Source of the DNA: Hyphomicrobiales bacterium | GTDB lineage: Bacteria > Pseudomonadota > Alphaproteobacteria > Rhizobiales > Beijerinckiaceae | Length of the DNA: 57,717 nucleotides | Direction of reading: 5' to 3' | Assembly (NCBI GenBank): GCA_019246665.1 | Contig: JAFAQA010000197.1 | Coordinates: 1-57,717, forward strand | In this document: positions 17,220 through 26,522 of the stretch, piece after piece | How the letters are laid out: every line of letters begins with the position of its first letter | How positions within the stretch are numbered: the stretch's first letter is position 1 | Notes under the pieces: generated by a model | Told to the model about the DNA's origin: nothing | Database searches by the model: none | Seen by the model: the letters and a program-made list of their open reading frames with translations, nothing else | Made by a program: the position numbers and the translations under genes

Positions 17220-18266
17220 TTAGGGTGTGATCGAAACCTCCCTACCGCTGAGTGCCGCCTCCGCCGCGGCAAGGCAGATGGCGATGGAGTCGCGCGCTTC
17301 TTGGGGGGGAAGGATGGAGCGACCCTCGCGAAAGCCCGCGAGCGCGCGCCGGAGGTTCTCTTCGAGCTCGAACACTTCGCCGGAATGCGCGATCGGCAGG
17401 ACCTCTGCCGGTCCCATCGGGTCTTTTCCCTTGCGGCGGAGCTTGACCTCGAAGCTCGGCGTCATCGTGCGGTCCATGGCACCCGACCACCAGCTCCGCA
17501 TCCCGCCCTCCGTGCCGGTGAGATCAACGGTGACATGATGCTCGAAGCCGGTGAGGCATTGGGAGATGATGGCAGATGATCCGTCTTTCCAGAAAAGCTC
17601 GAGCGTCAGGGTGTCGAACAGACCGTCCCTGGCTCGCATTCCCGTTCCCGAGGCGCGCAGATGAGTGGGTTTGCCGTTTTCCTGCGCATACCAAAGGGCG
17701 AGATCGACGAAATGCACGACCTCCTCGAGGATCCAGGAACCGACCCGCGAGGGATCATGTCGCCAGCCGCCCGACCCCAAGCGAAAAGGACGTCGGAAGA
17801 GGATGATCCGCTGAAAGCGCAACCTGCCGATCTCGCCCTTCTCGATGAGGTCGCGCGCCGCGCCCCATTGGCGGGAAACGCGAAACTCGTGATCGAGCGC
17901 AACGAGGCGGCCGCTCTCTCGTGATGCGCGGATCACGCCATCGCATTCCTCGAGCGAGAGGCCGAGCGGCTTTTCGAGGAAGACATTGGCGCCATGCCTC
18001 AGCGCAGCGATCGCGAATTCGGCGTGGCGATGGTTGGGGACCGTGATGCAAACAAGGTCCGCCTGAGCAGACCTCAGCATGTCGTCATAATCACTGAAGC
18101 GAAGCGCACTCGGCAATTGCTCGCGCGCCGCAAGCTCGGATGCTTCGCCATGGCAATAGACGCTGACGACCTTCGCCCCTTCGATCGCGGCAAGTGCGTT
18201 CGCAGTCATCTGGCCCCAAGCGCCGAAGCCGGCGAGAGCAATCCTCATGTCACGCGTTTGAGCCAT
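17220..18266 (-). CDS. Gfo/Idh/MocA-family NAD(P)-dependent oxidoreductase
   Basis: This 348-residue soluble protein has an N-terminal Rossmann fold (IALAGFGAWGQMTANAL, ~residues 8-25). It carries the family's EKPLGLS motif (ANVFLEKPLGLSLEEC, ~95-110) with the lysine that contacts cofactor and substrate, followed by the alpha/beta C-terminal domain (DPSRVGSWILEEVVHFVDLALW). Members oxidise sugars, inositols or sugar derivatives; the substrate is not deducible here. ATG 18266 is used; an ATG six codons later (MRIALAG) is equally plausible because neither has a strong ribosome-binding site. It is convergent with cysS (30-base gap) and divergent from leuD. Confidence 0.88.
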   Translation of the reverse strand: MAQTRDMRIALAGFGAWGQMTANALAAIEGAKVVSVYCHGEASELAAREQLPSALRFSDYDDMLRSAQADLVCITVPNHRHAEFAIAALRHGANVFLEKPLGLSLEECDGVIRASRESGRLVALDHEFRVSRQWGAARDLIEKGEIGRLRFQRIILFRRPFRLGSGGWRHDPSRVGSWILEEVVHFVDLALWYAQENGKPTHLRASGTGMRARDGLFDTLTLELFWKDGSSAIISQCLTGFEHHVTVDLTGTEGGMRSWWSGAMDRTMTPSFEVKLRRKGKDPMGPAEVLPIAHSGEVFELEENLRRALAGFREGRSILPPQEARDSIAICLAAAEAALSGREVSITP

Positions 18267-18400
18267 GTAAGGGTCACCGAAACGCTTGAAGACGAAGGGC
18301 GAGGAAAAAATGGGAAAGCGGCGCCCGCAAAGGATGCTGGAGCTCTCGCTTTGCCGGTTTCAATCTGCTAACACCGCCCGGTCATTTTCGAGACTGGCAC

Positions 18401-19006
18401 ATGCAGAAATTCACTACCTTGACGGGCGTCGCGGCGCCCTTGCCGATGATCAATGTCGATACCGACAAGATCATTCCCAAGCAATATCTCAAGACGATCG
18501 AGCGCACTGGCCTCGGCAAGGGGCTCTTCGCCGAGATGCGCTACAATGACGACGGCTCGGAGAATCCGGATTTCGTCCTCAATAAGCCAGCCTATCGCAA
18601 CGCCAAGGTGCTCGTCGCCGGCGACAATTTCGGTTGCGGCTCCTCGCGCGAGCATGCGCCCTGGGCGCTTGCCGATTTCGGCATACGTTGTGTGATCTCC
18701 ACGAGCTTCGCGGACATTTTCTTCAACAACAGCTTCAAGAATGGCATGTTGCTCATCAAGGTGAGCTCCCAGGATCTCGAAAAGCTCTTCGATGATGCCG
18801 GGCGCGGCGCCAACGCGACCTTGACGATCGATCTCGAGAATCAGGAGATCCACGGACCCGATGGTGGGACGGTGCGCTTCGATGTTGACCCGCATCTCAA
18901 GCACTGCCTGTTGAACGGGCTCGATGATATCGGTCTTACCGAGCAGAAGCGCGAGAAGATCGCGAACTACGAGGAAAGGGCAGCGCTCGCGCGGCCGTGG
19001 TTGTGA
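18401..19006 (+). CDS. leuD: 3-isopropylmalate dehydratase small subunit
   Basis: This 201-residue swivel-domain subunit pairs with LeuC to isomerise 2-isopropylmalate to 3-isopropylmalate in leucine synthesis. Diagnostic parts are [21 protein letters not shown] (~residues 20-40, shown here in part), then [16 protein letters not shown], which contains the substrate-contacting GCGSSREH motif, and [14 protein letters not shown]. The length is standard. leuC and leuB are not adjacent, which is common in Rhizobiales, where leuC lies elsewhere. Start ATG 18401 matches the family start ([15 protein letters not shown]). I saw no leucine-rich leader in the 134-base upstream gap. Confidence 0.96.
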   Translation: MQKFTTLTGVAAPLPMINVDTDKIIPKQYLKTIERTGLGKGLFAEMRYNDDGSENPDFVLNKPAYRNAKVLVAGDNFGCGSSREHAPWALADFGIRCVISTSFADIFFNNSFKNGMLLIKVSSQDLEKLFDDAGRGANATLTIDLENQEIHGPDGGTVRFDVDPHLKHCLLNGLDDIGLTEQKREKIANYEERAALARPWL

Positions 19007-19163
19007 GGGTTCACGCACCACTTTCGGCCCTGATGGAGCCAGCGCGCTTGGGTCATAGGCCCAATATGACTGGAGGCCTGGACTTACCTCATGCGCTGGG
19101 CCAAGAGACTTCCCCTTTTCATGCAAATGCACGCGGCATTTTCGCCGTACCGCCGGACGCCGG

Positions 19164-20228
19164 ATGAACGAGTTGAAAGCCGCTCCCGCGGTCGAAGCCA
19201 GGAATCCCAAGCCAACCGCCGCTTTTTCAAAAGCGCAGATCTTGGTCTTGCCGAACTGGGCGGCGCTTCTGCCCGGTATCGCGCTCACCTTCGCGATCGC
19301 GGCCATCGCTTATTTGCTGCGCATGCTCCCAGGTGTGGCGACCTTCAGCGCTCTGATCCTGGCGATCTTGATCGGCATTGCCTTTCACAACGTCGTTGGG
19401 GCACCGGCAATCTGCAAGCCCGGCATCAAATTCTCGATGCGACGCATTCTGCGCTTCGCCATCATTCTTTACGGCTTGCAGCTGACGCTGACCCAAGTGG
19501 CTTCGGTCGGCATCGTCGGTTTTCTTGCCGTGTCAGCGACGCTCGCGGCCACTTTTCTATTCACAGTCCAGGCCGGAAAGCTCATCGGCGTCGAGCGCAA
19601 GCTCGCGGAGCTTCTCGGCGCGGGCACGGCTGTTTGCGGCGCGGCGGCAGTGGTCGCCACCAATACCGTGACGGAGGGGTCCGAAGAGGATGTGGCCTAC
19701 GGCGTTGCTTGCGTCACGGCGTTCGGCACGATCGCCATGTTCCTCTATCCGCTCCTCCCGCAACTCCTGCATCTTGACGCGCGCGGCTACGGCCTGTGGT
19801 CAGGAAGCTCGATCCATGAGGTGGCCCAGGTCGTCGCCGCCTCGCTGCAAAACGGACAAGTGTCGGGTGATTTTGCCCTAATCGCCAAGCTCACCCGTGT
19901 CGCCCTGCTGGCGCCTTTGGTGTTGAGCCTCGGCCTTTTTCGCGCACGAAGGCGCGGAGAAAATCACGCCTCGGCTCCAGCGCCCTGGTTCGTCTTCGGT
20001 TTCCTGGCAGTCGTTGTCGCCAACAGTCTCGTGACGATTCCGCCTGAATTGAAATCGGGACTCATTCAGGCGACGCCTTTTCTCCTCGCCATGGCGACGG
20101 CGGCGATGGGCTTGGAGACCGACATCCGCAAGCTTATGGCGAAAGGCATTCGCCCCTTTCTGCTCGGAGGGATGGCCTGGGTCTTCGTGGGGACCTTGGC
20201 TTTGACCTTGGTCAAGACAGTTATGTGA
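19164..20228 (+). CDS. YeiH/UPF0324-family putative sulfate/anion exporter
   Basis: This is an inner-membrane protein of 354 residues with about ten hydrophobic segments. It matches the YeiH family through GIAFHNVVGAPAICKPGIKFSMR (in part), LGAGTAVCGAAAVVATNTV (~residues 150-168), which is the family's hallmark loop, and GLWSGSSIHEVAQVVAA (~213). These proteins are annotated as putative sulfate exporters, and the transported anion has rarely been tested. The start ATG 19164 has only a weak ribosome-binding site. It is convergent with murA; a small CCGGA/TCCGG hairpin at 20253-20265 lies between the two stops. Confidence 0.87.
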   Translation: MNELKAAPAVEARNPKPTAAFSKAQILVLPNWAALLPGIALTFAIAAIAYLLRMLPGVATFSALILAILIGIAFHNVVGAPAICKPGIKFSMRRILRFAIILYGLQLTLTQVASVGIVGFLAVSATLAATFLFTVQAGKLIGVERKLAELLGAGTAVCGAAAVVATNTVTEGSEEDVAYGVACVTAFGTIAMFLYPLLPQLLHLDARGYGLWSGSSIHEVAQVVAASLQNGQVSGDFALIAKLTRVALLAPLVLSLGLFRARRRGENHASAPAPWFVFGFLAVVVANSLVTIPPELKSGLIQATPFLLAMATAAMGLETDIRKLMAKGIRPFLLGGMAWVFVGTLALTLVKTVM

Positions 20229-20273
20229 TTGACCCGGGCACAGGCTCGACGACCGGAAAGTCCGGCACTCGAA

Positions 20274-21563
20274 CTATGCTGAAAGACGCTCGATTTGCGC
20301 GCCGCAACGCGAAAGCTTCGTTTCCAGCGCCTCGAACCCGCGATCCAGATGATAGACGCGGTTGATCAGCGTCTCTCCTTCGGCCGCGAGACCCCCGATC
20401 ACAAGAGAAACCGAGGCGCGTAGATCGGTAGCCATCACCGGGGCGCCCTTGAGCCGCTCGACGCCATCGACATAGGCTGCATCACCGTCGAGGCGAATGC
20501 GTGCACCCAGCCGAGCGAGCTCCTGGACATGCATGAAACGGTTCTCGAAGATCGTTTCGCGAATGGTGGATGTGCCGTTGGCCTGGCTCATGAGAGCCAT
20601 GAACTGCGCCTGCAAATCAGTGGGAAATCCGGGAAACGGGCTCGTGGTGACGTTCACGGGCATCAGCGCCTGCCCATTGCGCCTCACTCTTACCCCTTCA
20701 TTGGTCACCGAAATCTCGGTGCCGGACTCGATAATCGCATCGAGCGCCGATTGCAGCAGGTCGGGCCGTGCATCTTCGAGAAGCACATCCCCGCCGGTCA
20801 TCGCGACAGCCATCGCGTAGGTGCCAATCTCGATCCGATCGGGGAGCACGGCGTGCCGCGCGCCCGAGAGCGCGGAGACGCCGTGAACGGTTATCGTCGA
20901 TGATCCCGCGCCTTCGATGCGTCCGCCCATGGCGGTCAGGCATTGGGCGAGATCGACCACCTCGGGCTCGCGTGCCGCATTGTGAATGACACTCGTACCA
21001 TGCGCCATGACCGCGCCCATGAGCGCCGTATGCGTCCCGCCCACCGTAACTTTCGGAAATTCGATTTCCGCGCCCTTGAGGCCACGTGGTGCCTTGGCGA
21101 CCACGTAGCCCGCCTCGATGTCGATCACCGCGCCTAGCCGCTCGAGAGCCATAATGAGGAGATCGACCGGGCGCGTGCCGATCGCGCAGCCCCCGGGGAG
21201 AGAAATGCGCGCAGCACCCATCCGCGCGAGGAGCGGTGCGATTACCCAGAATCCCGCCCGCATTTTCGAGACGAGCTCATAAGGCGCCGTGGTATCGACG
21301 ATCGAAGCGGCGGTGAGGCGAAGCGTCTGGCCGGTTTCAGCCCGCTCGCCGCGACGCTTTCCGTTCACCGCATAATCGACGCCGTGATTGGCGAGAATGC
21401 GCAAAAGCGTCAGCACATCCGCGAGGCGCGGCACATTCTCGAGCTCGAGCGTGCAGGGCGTGAGCAAGGACGCGATCATCAGCGGTAAGGCGGCATTCTT
21501 CGCCCCGGAAATCGGGATCTTGCCGTTGAGCTTGGCGCCGCCGGTGATCTTGATGCGATCCAC
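20274..21563 (-). CDS. murA: UDP-N-acetylglucosamine 1-carboxyvinyltransferase
   Basis: This 429-residue cytoplasmic enzyme adds enolpyruvate to UDP-GlcNAc, the first committed step of peptidoglycan synthesis and the target of fosfomycin. The active-site cysteine is present in [16 protein letters not shown] (~residue 117), so the fosfomycin-sensitive residue is retained. The start [20 protein letters not shown] contains the conserved substrate lysine and asparagine. A GTG start at 21563 (VDRIKITGG) is chosen because an AGGAGA ribosome-binding site lies five bases upstream and it matches the family start; an upstream ATG would overlap the preceding small gene. A 55-codon basic protein gene lies 33 bases upstream on the same strand and is probably co-transcribed. 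Confidence 0.97.
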   Translation of the reverse strand: MDRIKITGGAKLNGKIPISGAKNAALPLMIASLLTPCTLELENVPRLADVLTLLRILANHGVDYAVNGKRRGERAETGQTLRLTAASIVDTTAPYELVSKMRAGFWVIAPLLARMGAARISLPGGCAIGTRPVDLLIMALERLGAVIDIEAGYVVAKAPRGLKGAEIEFPKVTVGGTHTALMGAVMAHGTSVIHNAAREPEVVDLAQCLTAMGGRIEGAGSSTITVHGVSALSGARHAVLPDRIEIGTYAMAVAMTGGDVLLEDARPDLLQSALDAIIESGTEISVTNEGVRVRRNGQALMPVNVTTSPFPGFPTDLQAQFMALMSQANGTSTIRETIFENRFMHVQELARLGARIRLDGDAAYVDGVERLKGAPVMATDLRASVSLVIGGLAAEGETLINRVYHLDRGFEALETKLSRCGAQIERLSA

Positions 21564-21595
21564 TGAAATCTCCTCGCTGGCCCCGCGCCCCTTCC

Positions 21596-21763
21596 TCACG
21601 ACGCTCGATCCGACTCGATATTCACAGCAGACTTCGAGACGCTTTCGTTCTCGCCCGCGGTCTTGACGGGTTCACGAAGCGCCGCCTTTCTGCGCCTCAA
21701 ATTGTCGCGCAACGCCTTAACAAGACGTTCCTGGCGCCTGCTCTTGTCGTGCTGGGTCACCAT
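21596..21763 (-). CDS. Small basic conserved protein preceding murA
   Basis: This 55-residue protein is highly charged. Its core reads [23 protein letters not shown] and is predicted to be a single basic amphipathic helix. I recall similar short proteins with a RLxxALRENLRRRK pattern in many Rhizobiales, but their function is unknown. A strong AAAGGGGGA ribosome-binding site precedes the ATG at 21763; longer readings upstream lack one. It ends 33 bases before the murA start and is on the same strand, which suggests one transcript. The basic helix could bind RNA or membrane, but that is a guess. Confidence 0.7.
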   Translation of the reverse strand: MVTQHDKSRRQERLVKALRDNLRRRKAALREPVKTAGENESVSKSAVNIESDRAS

Positions 21764-21942
21764 CGTCCCCCTTTCGCCGAGAGCATCGTGACGGATAGCG
21801 ACGAAAGAACGGCGAAACAAGGCGCTGACCCGGAGCATCGAAAGGAGGGGCGCCGAATTCCCAATCCTGTGGCTTTTCAACCCGGAACAGGCCCGCACAT
21901 TTGACCGAAAGGAGAGACGTGCTTAGAAGCGAACTCGGGACA

Positions 21943-21979
21943 CTCCCCCCCAACGGGGAGCGCCCATCTGGAAGGATGG
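21943..21979 (+). promoter_or_regulatory. Candidate serC leader: two hairpins before the start codon
   Basis: Hairpin 1 is CTCCCC (21943-21948) with GGGGAG (21955-21960). Hairpin 2 is CCATC (21964-21968) with GATGG (21975-21979), and its loop and 3' arm contain the AAGGA ribosome-binding site of serC. A conserved serC RNA motif of this size and position has been described upstream of serC-serA operons in alphaproteobacteria. Membership is suggested by context, not by a model search. Confidence 0.5.
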
Positions 21980-21985
21980 AACGAC

Positions 21986-23161
21986 ATGGCTGATGAAAAG
22001 CCCGGCATGCGGCCGGCAAATCCGCATTTTTCGTCCGGCCCTTGCGCCAAGCGGCCAGGTTGGAAACTTGAAGTCCTGAGGCACGCCGCTCTAGGACGCT
22101 CGCATCGGGCGAAAATCGGCAAATCGAAGCTGAAGCAGGCAATTGATCTCACGCGCGAAGTTTTGTGCGTGCCGCCCTCCCATCGTGTCGCCATCGTGCC
22201 TGCTTCCGACACGGGGGCGGTCGAGCTTGCGCTCTGGTCCCTGCTCGGTTTGCGTGGTGTCGATATGCTCGTATGGGAGAGCTTCGGCGAAAGCTGGGCG
22301 ACCGACGCGGCAAAGCAACTCAAGCTCGACGATTGCCGGATCATCAGGGCTGAATACGGTGGACTGCCGCGCTTGAGCGACGTCGACACGAGAACGCGCG
22401 ACGTGGTCTTCACGTGGAACGGCACGACCTCGGGTGTGCGTGTTCCGAATGCGGATTGGATCGCGACCGATCGTGAAGGCCTCGCCATTTGCGATGCGAC
22501 GTCGGCGGCCTTCGCTCAACCGCTCGATTTCGCCAAGCTCGATGTCATTACCTTTTCCTGGCAAAAAGCGCTGGGCGGCGAGGCCGCGCATGGTATGCTG
22601 ATTCTCTCGCCACGTGCGGTCGAAAGACTCGAGAGTTATTCACCACCGTGGCCCTTGCCGAAAATTTTTCAACTTACGAAATCGGGCAAGCTGAACGAGG
22701 CGATCTTCCAAGGCGAGACGATCAATACGCCTTCGCTGCTTTGCGTCGAGGATTACCTCGACACGCTCAATTGGGCGAAATCGATCGGCGGCCTCGAGCG
22801 CTTGTTCGCGAGGGCGAATGACAATGCCGCTGCGCTCTCGGAGTGGATCGCGCGAACGCCCTGGGTCGAGCATCTCGCGAGAGATCCGGCGACGCGCTCC
22901 AACACGAGCGTCTGCCTCACGATCACCGATTCCGAAGTGAGGGCGCGTGGGGCCGAGATTGTGGCTCGCTTCGCCAACGCCCTCGCGGCGAATCTCGAGG
23001 AGGAGGGCGTCGCCTTCGATATCGGCGCTCATCGCGATGCTCCGCCGGGCCTTCGCGTCTGGTGCGGCGCAACCGTTGAGACCTCCGATATCAGGGCGCT
23101 GACGCCGTGGCTCGATTGGGCGTTCGAACGGGAGAAGGCGGCGCTGCGCAGGGCGGCGTGA
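21986..23161 (+). CDS. serC: Phosphoserine aminotransferase (alphaproteobacterial/Methanosarcina type)
   Basis: This 391-residue PLP enzyme converts 3-phosphohydroxypyruvate to phosphoserine, step two of serine synthesis, and also serves pyridoxal phosphate synthesis. The PLP lysine is in [12 protein letters not shown] (~residue 195). The N-terminus [14 protein letters not shown] is typical of the distinct alphaproteobacterial/Methanosarcina subgroup, and [13 protein letters not shown] follows. The HTTSGV-like substrate region appears as [11 protein letters not shown]. The start ATG 21986 is preceded by AAGGA within a hairpin (see leader). serA follows after 124 bases in the same direction, so the first two enzymes of the pathway are co-located. 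Confidence 0.95.
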   Translation: MADEKPGMRPANPHFSSGPCAKRPGWKLEVLRHAALGRSHRAKIGKSKLKQAIDLTREVLCVPPSHRVAIVPASDTGAVELALWSLLGLRGVDMLVWESFGESWATDAAKQLKLDDCRIIRAEYGGLPRLSDVDTRTRDVVFTWNGTTSGVRVPNADWIATDREGLAICDATSAAFAQPLDFAKLDVITFSWQKALGGEAAHGMLILSPRAVERLESYSPPWPLPKIFQLTKSGKLNEAIFQGETINTPSLLCVEDYLDTLNWAKSIGGLERLFARANDNAAALSEWIARTPWVEHLARDPATRSNTSVCLTITDSEVRARGAEIVARFANALAANLEEEGVAFDIGAHRDAPPGLRVWCGATVETSDIRALTPWLDWAFEREKAALRRAA

Positions 23162-23285
23162 ATTCGCTCCGAGTGCCCCTCGCGCTCATGTCTTCGAGGG
23201 CTCGCGCGATCGGGAAAACGAGCAGTCGCCGCTCGACAAGCGTTTCGCGAGCATGACCACCCCATTGGTGCTGGAGGATCATCCA

Positions 23286-24869
23286 ATGACCAAACCGCGC
23301 ATCCTGATTTCCGATGCCTTGTCCGATGCCGCCTTGAAAATCTTCGAGGAGCGCGGGGTGGAGGCGGATCTCAAGCCGGGCATCGGCAAGGATGACCTGG
23401 CGAAGATCATTCCGGATTACGAGGGTCTGGCCATTCGCTCGGCCACCAAGGTGACTGCGAAGCTTCTCGAAGCCGCGACCAAGCTCAAGGTGGTCGGGCG
23501 CGCGGGCATTGGGGTCGACAATGTCGACCTTCCCGCGGCAACGAGCAAGGGCGTGATCGTGATGAATACGCCCTTCGGCAATTCCATCACCACGGCGGAG
23601 CACGCTATCGCCCTGATGTTCGCGCTGGCGCGGCAAATTCCCCAGGCCGACGCCTCGACCCAGGCTGGGAGATGGGAAAAAAATCGCTTCATGGGCGTCG
23701 AGCTCTCGGGAAAGGTCATCGGGATCATCGGCTGCGGCAATATCGGCTCGGTCGTTGCCGAGCGTGCCATTGGCCTCAAGATGCGGGTTATCGCCTTTGA
23801 TCCCTATCTGTCTCCCGAACGCGCGCAGGCGATCGGTGTGGAGAAAGTCGAGCTCGACGATCTGCTTCGGCGCGCCGACATCATCAGCCTGCATACGCCG
23901 ATGACTGCCCAGACGAAGAACATTCTATCTCGGGAGAATCTCGCGAAGACGCGACAAGGAGTGCGCATCATCAACTGCGCCCGTGGCGGACTTATCGACG
24001 AGAGGGCCTTGCGGGATGCGCTCGACGCCGGCCACGTCGCCGGTGCCGCGATCGATGTCTTCGTCGAGGAACCGGCGAAATCCAATCCGCTCTTCGGTCA
24101 TCCCAATGTCGTGTGCACACCACATCTCGGCGCTGCGACATCCGAGGCCCAGGAGAATGTTGCATTGCAGATCGCCGAGCAGATGTCGGATTATCTTTTG
24201 CGGGGCGCCATCTCCAATGCAATCAACTTCCCCTCGATCACGGCCGAGGAAGCGCCCAAGCTCAGGCCCTATGTGGCGCTCGCGGAGAAGCTCGGCTCCT
24301 TCGCCGGTCAGCTCACCGAAAGCGGTCTCAAAGCCGTGCACATCACCTATTCGGGCGAGGTCGCGGGCATGAAGACGAGAGCGCTGACGAGCGCCGCATT
24401 AGCCGGATTATTGCGACCGATGCTCGCCGACATCAATGTGGTTTCCGCGCCGAGCATCGCGAAGGAGCGCGGTGTCCTCGTCGAGGAAACGATGCGTGAG
24501 GTGACCGGCGATTATGCCTCGCTGATCACGGTCAGCGTCACGACAGAGCGTCAGGAACGCGCCGTTTCCGGCACCGTGTTCCAGGACGGCAAGCCGCGCA
24601 TTCTCGAGATCAAGGGGATAAAGGTCGATGCTGAATTCGCGCCCTCGATGATCTATGTGACGAATGAGGACAAGCCGGGCTTCATCGGCCGCTTCGCCAG
24701 TTTGCTCGGCGAGGCCGGCATCAATATCGCGACCTTCGCGTTGGGTCGCGACAAACAGGGTGGCTCGGCGATCGCGCTTGTGGAGGTGGATGGCGAAGTG
24801 CCTGCCCCTGTCCTCGGCAAAGTGCAGACGATCCCGGGCGTGAAGCAAGCGAAGACCTTGGCCTTCTGA
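23286..24869 (+). CDS. serA: D-3-phosphoglycerate dehydrogenase, long form
   Basis: This 527-residue enzyme catalyses the first step of serine synthesis. The N-terminal catalytic lobe carries NAD-binding GKVIGIIGCGNIGSVVAERA (~residues 142-160), the arginine in NCARGGLIDE (~236), the acid in DVFVEEP (~263) and the histidine in TPHLGAAT (~281). The region from ~320 to 445 is the ASB domain of long-form enzymes. The C-terminal ~75 residues form an ACT domain (YVTNEDKPGFIGRFASLLGE) that in relatives binds serine for feedback control. ATG 23286 with an upstream GGAGG is chosen over an in-frame ATG 33 bases before it. A short CCGGC/GCCGG hairpin follows the stop at 24874-24886. Confidence 0.97.
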   Translation: MTKPRILISDALSDAALKIFEERGVEADLKPGIGKDDLAKIIPDYEGLAIRSATKVTAKLLEAATKLKVVGRAGIGVDNVDLPAATSKGVIVMNTPFGNSITTAEHAIALMFALARQIPQADASTQAGRWEKNRFMGVELSGKVIGIIGCGNIGSVVAERAIGLKMRVIAFDPYLSPERAQAIGVEKVELDDLLRRADIISLHTPMTAQTKNILSRENLAKTRQGVRIINCARGGLIDERALRDALDAGHVAGAAIDVFVEEPAKSNPLFGHPNVVCTPHLGAATSEAQENVALQIAEQMSDYLLRGAISNAINFPSITAEEAPKLRPYVALAEKLGSFAGQLTESGLKAVHITYSGEVAGMKTRALTSAALAGLLRPMLADINVVSAPSIAKERGVLVEETMREVTGDYASLITVSVTTERQERAVSGTVFQDGKPRILEIKGIKVDAEFAPSMIYVTNEDKPGFIGRFASLLGEAGINIATFALGRDKQGGSAIALVEVDGEVPAPVLGKVQTIPGVKQAKTLAF

Positions 24870-25076
24870 CAACCCGGCTTCGCCGGAGGGGAGTTTCTGG
24901 CCTTGCAAAGATGGGCCGAGCCCCATTGCTAACGCCCGGTGTGGGTGTCGCCCAAGCGAAATTCGTTAAGAAAATCGGTTTGGCGCCAGACCAGCGTTGA
25001 CGCGCGCCCAAAGCCGCGTCACATCGCGACACGTTCCCGCGAGGGAACCGTCCTGCAAAGCCCTTGATCTTCCTTC

Positions 25077-25886
25077 ATGCCGATTGCCGTCGCTACCTGG
25101 AACATCAACTCCGTCCGCCTCCGCCTCCAGCTCGTGCTCGATTATCTGCAGCGCGCGCGCCCGGACGTGCTTTGCTTGCAGGAGACGAAATGCCTCGATG
25201 ATCAATTCCCGCGCTCGGCATTCAAAGAAATCGGATATGCGCACCAGGCGATCAGGGGAGACAAGGGGTACAATGGCGTCGCGATCTTGTCCCGTCTGCC
25301 CCTTGGCGAGCCCTCGTGCCTGCCTTTCGGCCGCAAGGGCGATGCGCGCCATATCGCCAGCGAAGTGAGGTCTGAGGCCGGCGTCGCCGTGACGGTCCAC
25401 AACTTCTACGTCCCAGCCGGCGGCGACATCGCCGACCCTGAGCTCAATGTAAAATTTGCTCATAAGCTCGGCTTCTTGAAAGACATGCGTGAATGGAGCG
25501 CCCAACAGGCGGGAATCGGCGGCCTGGCCGTAATAACCGGCGATCTCAACATTGCGCCCTACGAGAGCGATGTCTGGAGCCACAAGCAGCTCCTGGACGT
25601 CGTGAGCCATACACCCGTCGAGACCGAGGCGCTTGAGGATATTCGTTGCTGCGGAGACTGGACAGACGCGGTTCGCCATCGCATCCCCGAGCCTGAGCGC
25701 GTCTACACTTGGTGGAGTTATCGAGCCGTCGATTGGAGGGCGTCGAATCGAGGCCGGCGCCTCGATCATATCTGGGTGTCGTCGCCGCTCGCAGGGTCAA
25801 TTGGCGAGGTCACGATCGAAACCGCGGCCCGCGGTCTAGAACGCCCATCGGATCACGTTCCGGTTCTGCTTTCTCTCACGCTGTAA
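25077..25886 (+). CDS. xthA: Exodeoxyribonuclease III
   Basis: This 269-residue EEP-family nuclease acts on abasic sites and 3' ends in base-excision repair. The conserved catalytic residues are visible: N10 in TWNINSVR, the acid in LCLQETKC (~E37), the GDLNIAP motif (~161, D and N), and the C-terminal DHIWVS and SDHVPVLLSL with the catalytic histidine. The start ATG 25077 begins PIAVATWNINS, the usual N-terminus, although there is no good ribosome-binding site. Its last 34 bases overlap the convergent gene at 25853, so the two mRNAs are complementary at their 3' ends. Confidence 0.95.
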   Translation: MPIAVATWNINSVRLRLQLVLDYLQRARPDVLCLQETKCLDDQFPRSAFKEIGYAHQAIRGDKGYNGVAILSRLPLGEPSCLPFGRKGDARHIASEVRSEAGVAVTVHNFYVPAGGDIADPELNVKFAHKLGFLKDMREWSAQQAGIGGLAVITGDLNIAPYESDVWSHKQLLDVVSHTPVETEALEDIRCCGDWTDAVRHRIPEPERVYTWWSYRAVDWRASNRGRRLDHIWVSSPLAGSIGEVTIETAARGLERPSDHVPVLLSLTL

Positions 25887-26347
25887 TTCGCGGCTACAGC
25901 GTCGATCGACCTCGCGATGCGCTCGAGCGCGTTCGCCTGTGCGGCAAGGCTATCCTCGATATATTGTTTGAGGGCGATGGCGGAGTCGGGAAAAGCCTCG
26001 AGCACCCGCAATACCAGGCGCCGCGGTAGTTTGAGAAGGAGAGATTTCTCACGCGCTGTCGCTGTCGCCGGTCGCTCGAGCTTGACGATGAGCGCGCTGA
26101 GACCAATGAGCGAGCCGCTTTTCATGAGCCGTACCGGAGCCGGAACCTCTCTTTCCCGCTCGAGAGCGACCGAACCGGAGATGACGACATATCCACCATC
26201 GGCCGCATCGCCCTGTCGGAAAAGAACGGATTGAGGCTCGAGCGCCATTTCCACGCCGTCAAAAGCCAGAAGACGCAGCGCATCGCTCTCGATCACCGAG
26301 AGAGGCGCGATGCTCGAAAGGCGCTGGGTCTTGGCGTTGAGCTGCAT
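25853..26347 (-). CDS. Cyclic-nucleotide-binding-domain protein without DNA-binding domain
   Basis: This 164-residue soluble protein consists essentially of one CNB (Crp-like) domain. It shows QSVLFRQGDAADGGYVVISG (~residues 38-57, in part), the glycine-rich strand region GSVALEREREV, and SLIGLSALIV leading to the phosphate-binding-cassette position. The C-terminal ~50 residues are helical (LKQYIEDSLAAQANALERIARSID) and contain no helix-turn-helix. It may therefore sense a ligand and act on a partner protein. The cassette lacks an obvious R-A pair for cyclic nucleotide, so the ligand is uncertain. It follows the OmpR-type regulator gene on the same strand (175-base gap) and overlaps xthA tail to tail. 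Confidence 0.8.
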   Translation of the reverse strand: MQLNAKTQRLSSIAPLSVIESDALRLLAFDGVEMALEPQSVLFRQGDAADGGYVVISGSVALEREREVPAPVRLMKSGSLIGLSALIVKLERPATATAREKSLLLKLPRRLVLRVLEAFPDSAIALKQYIEDSLAAQANALERIARSIDAVAANYSVRESRTGT

Positions 26348-26522
26348 TTTCCTTCAGCGGATGATCATCACGGCGGCGAGCATAGCACGAACCCAAAACG
26401 CGCCTCCACCTCCACGAGCGCGGCAATTCTCGTGAAAAGTGCCGGACTTTACAGAATTACCAGCTTGCACGATCGAAAGAGCGAGACGAGACCGATCACA
26501 AAGCAAGCGCCGATGGTCGAAA

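Noticed and set aside
18286-18549. Small gene or leucine leader upstream of leuD
   Set aside because: The frame runs into leuD in another phase, is not leucine-rich in its early part, and resembles no protein I know.
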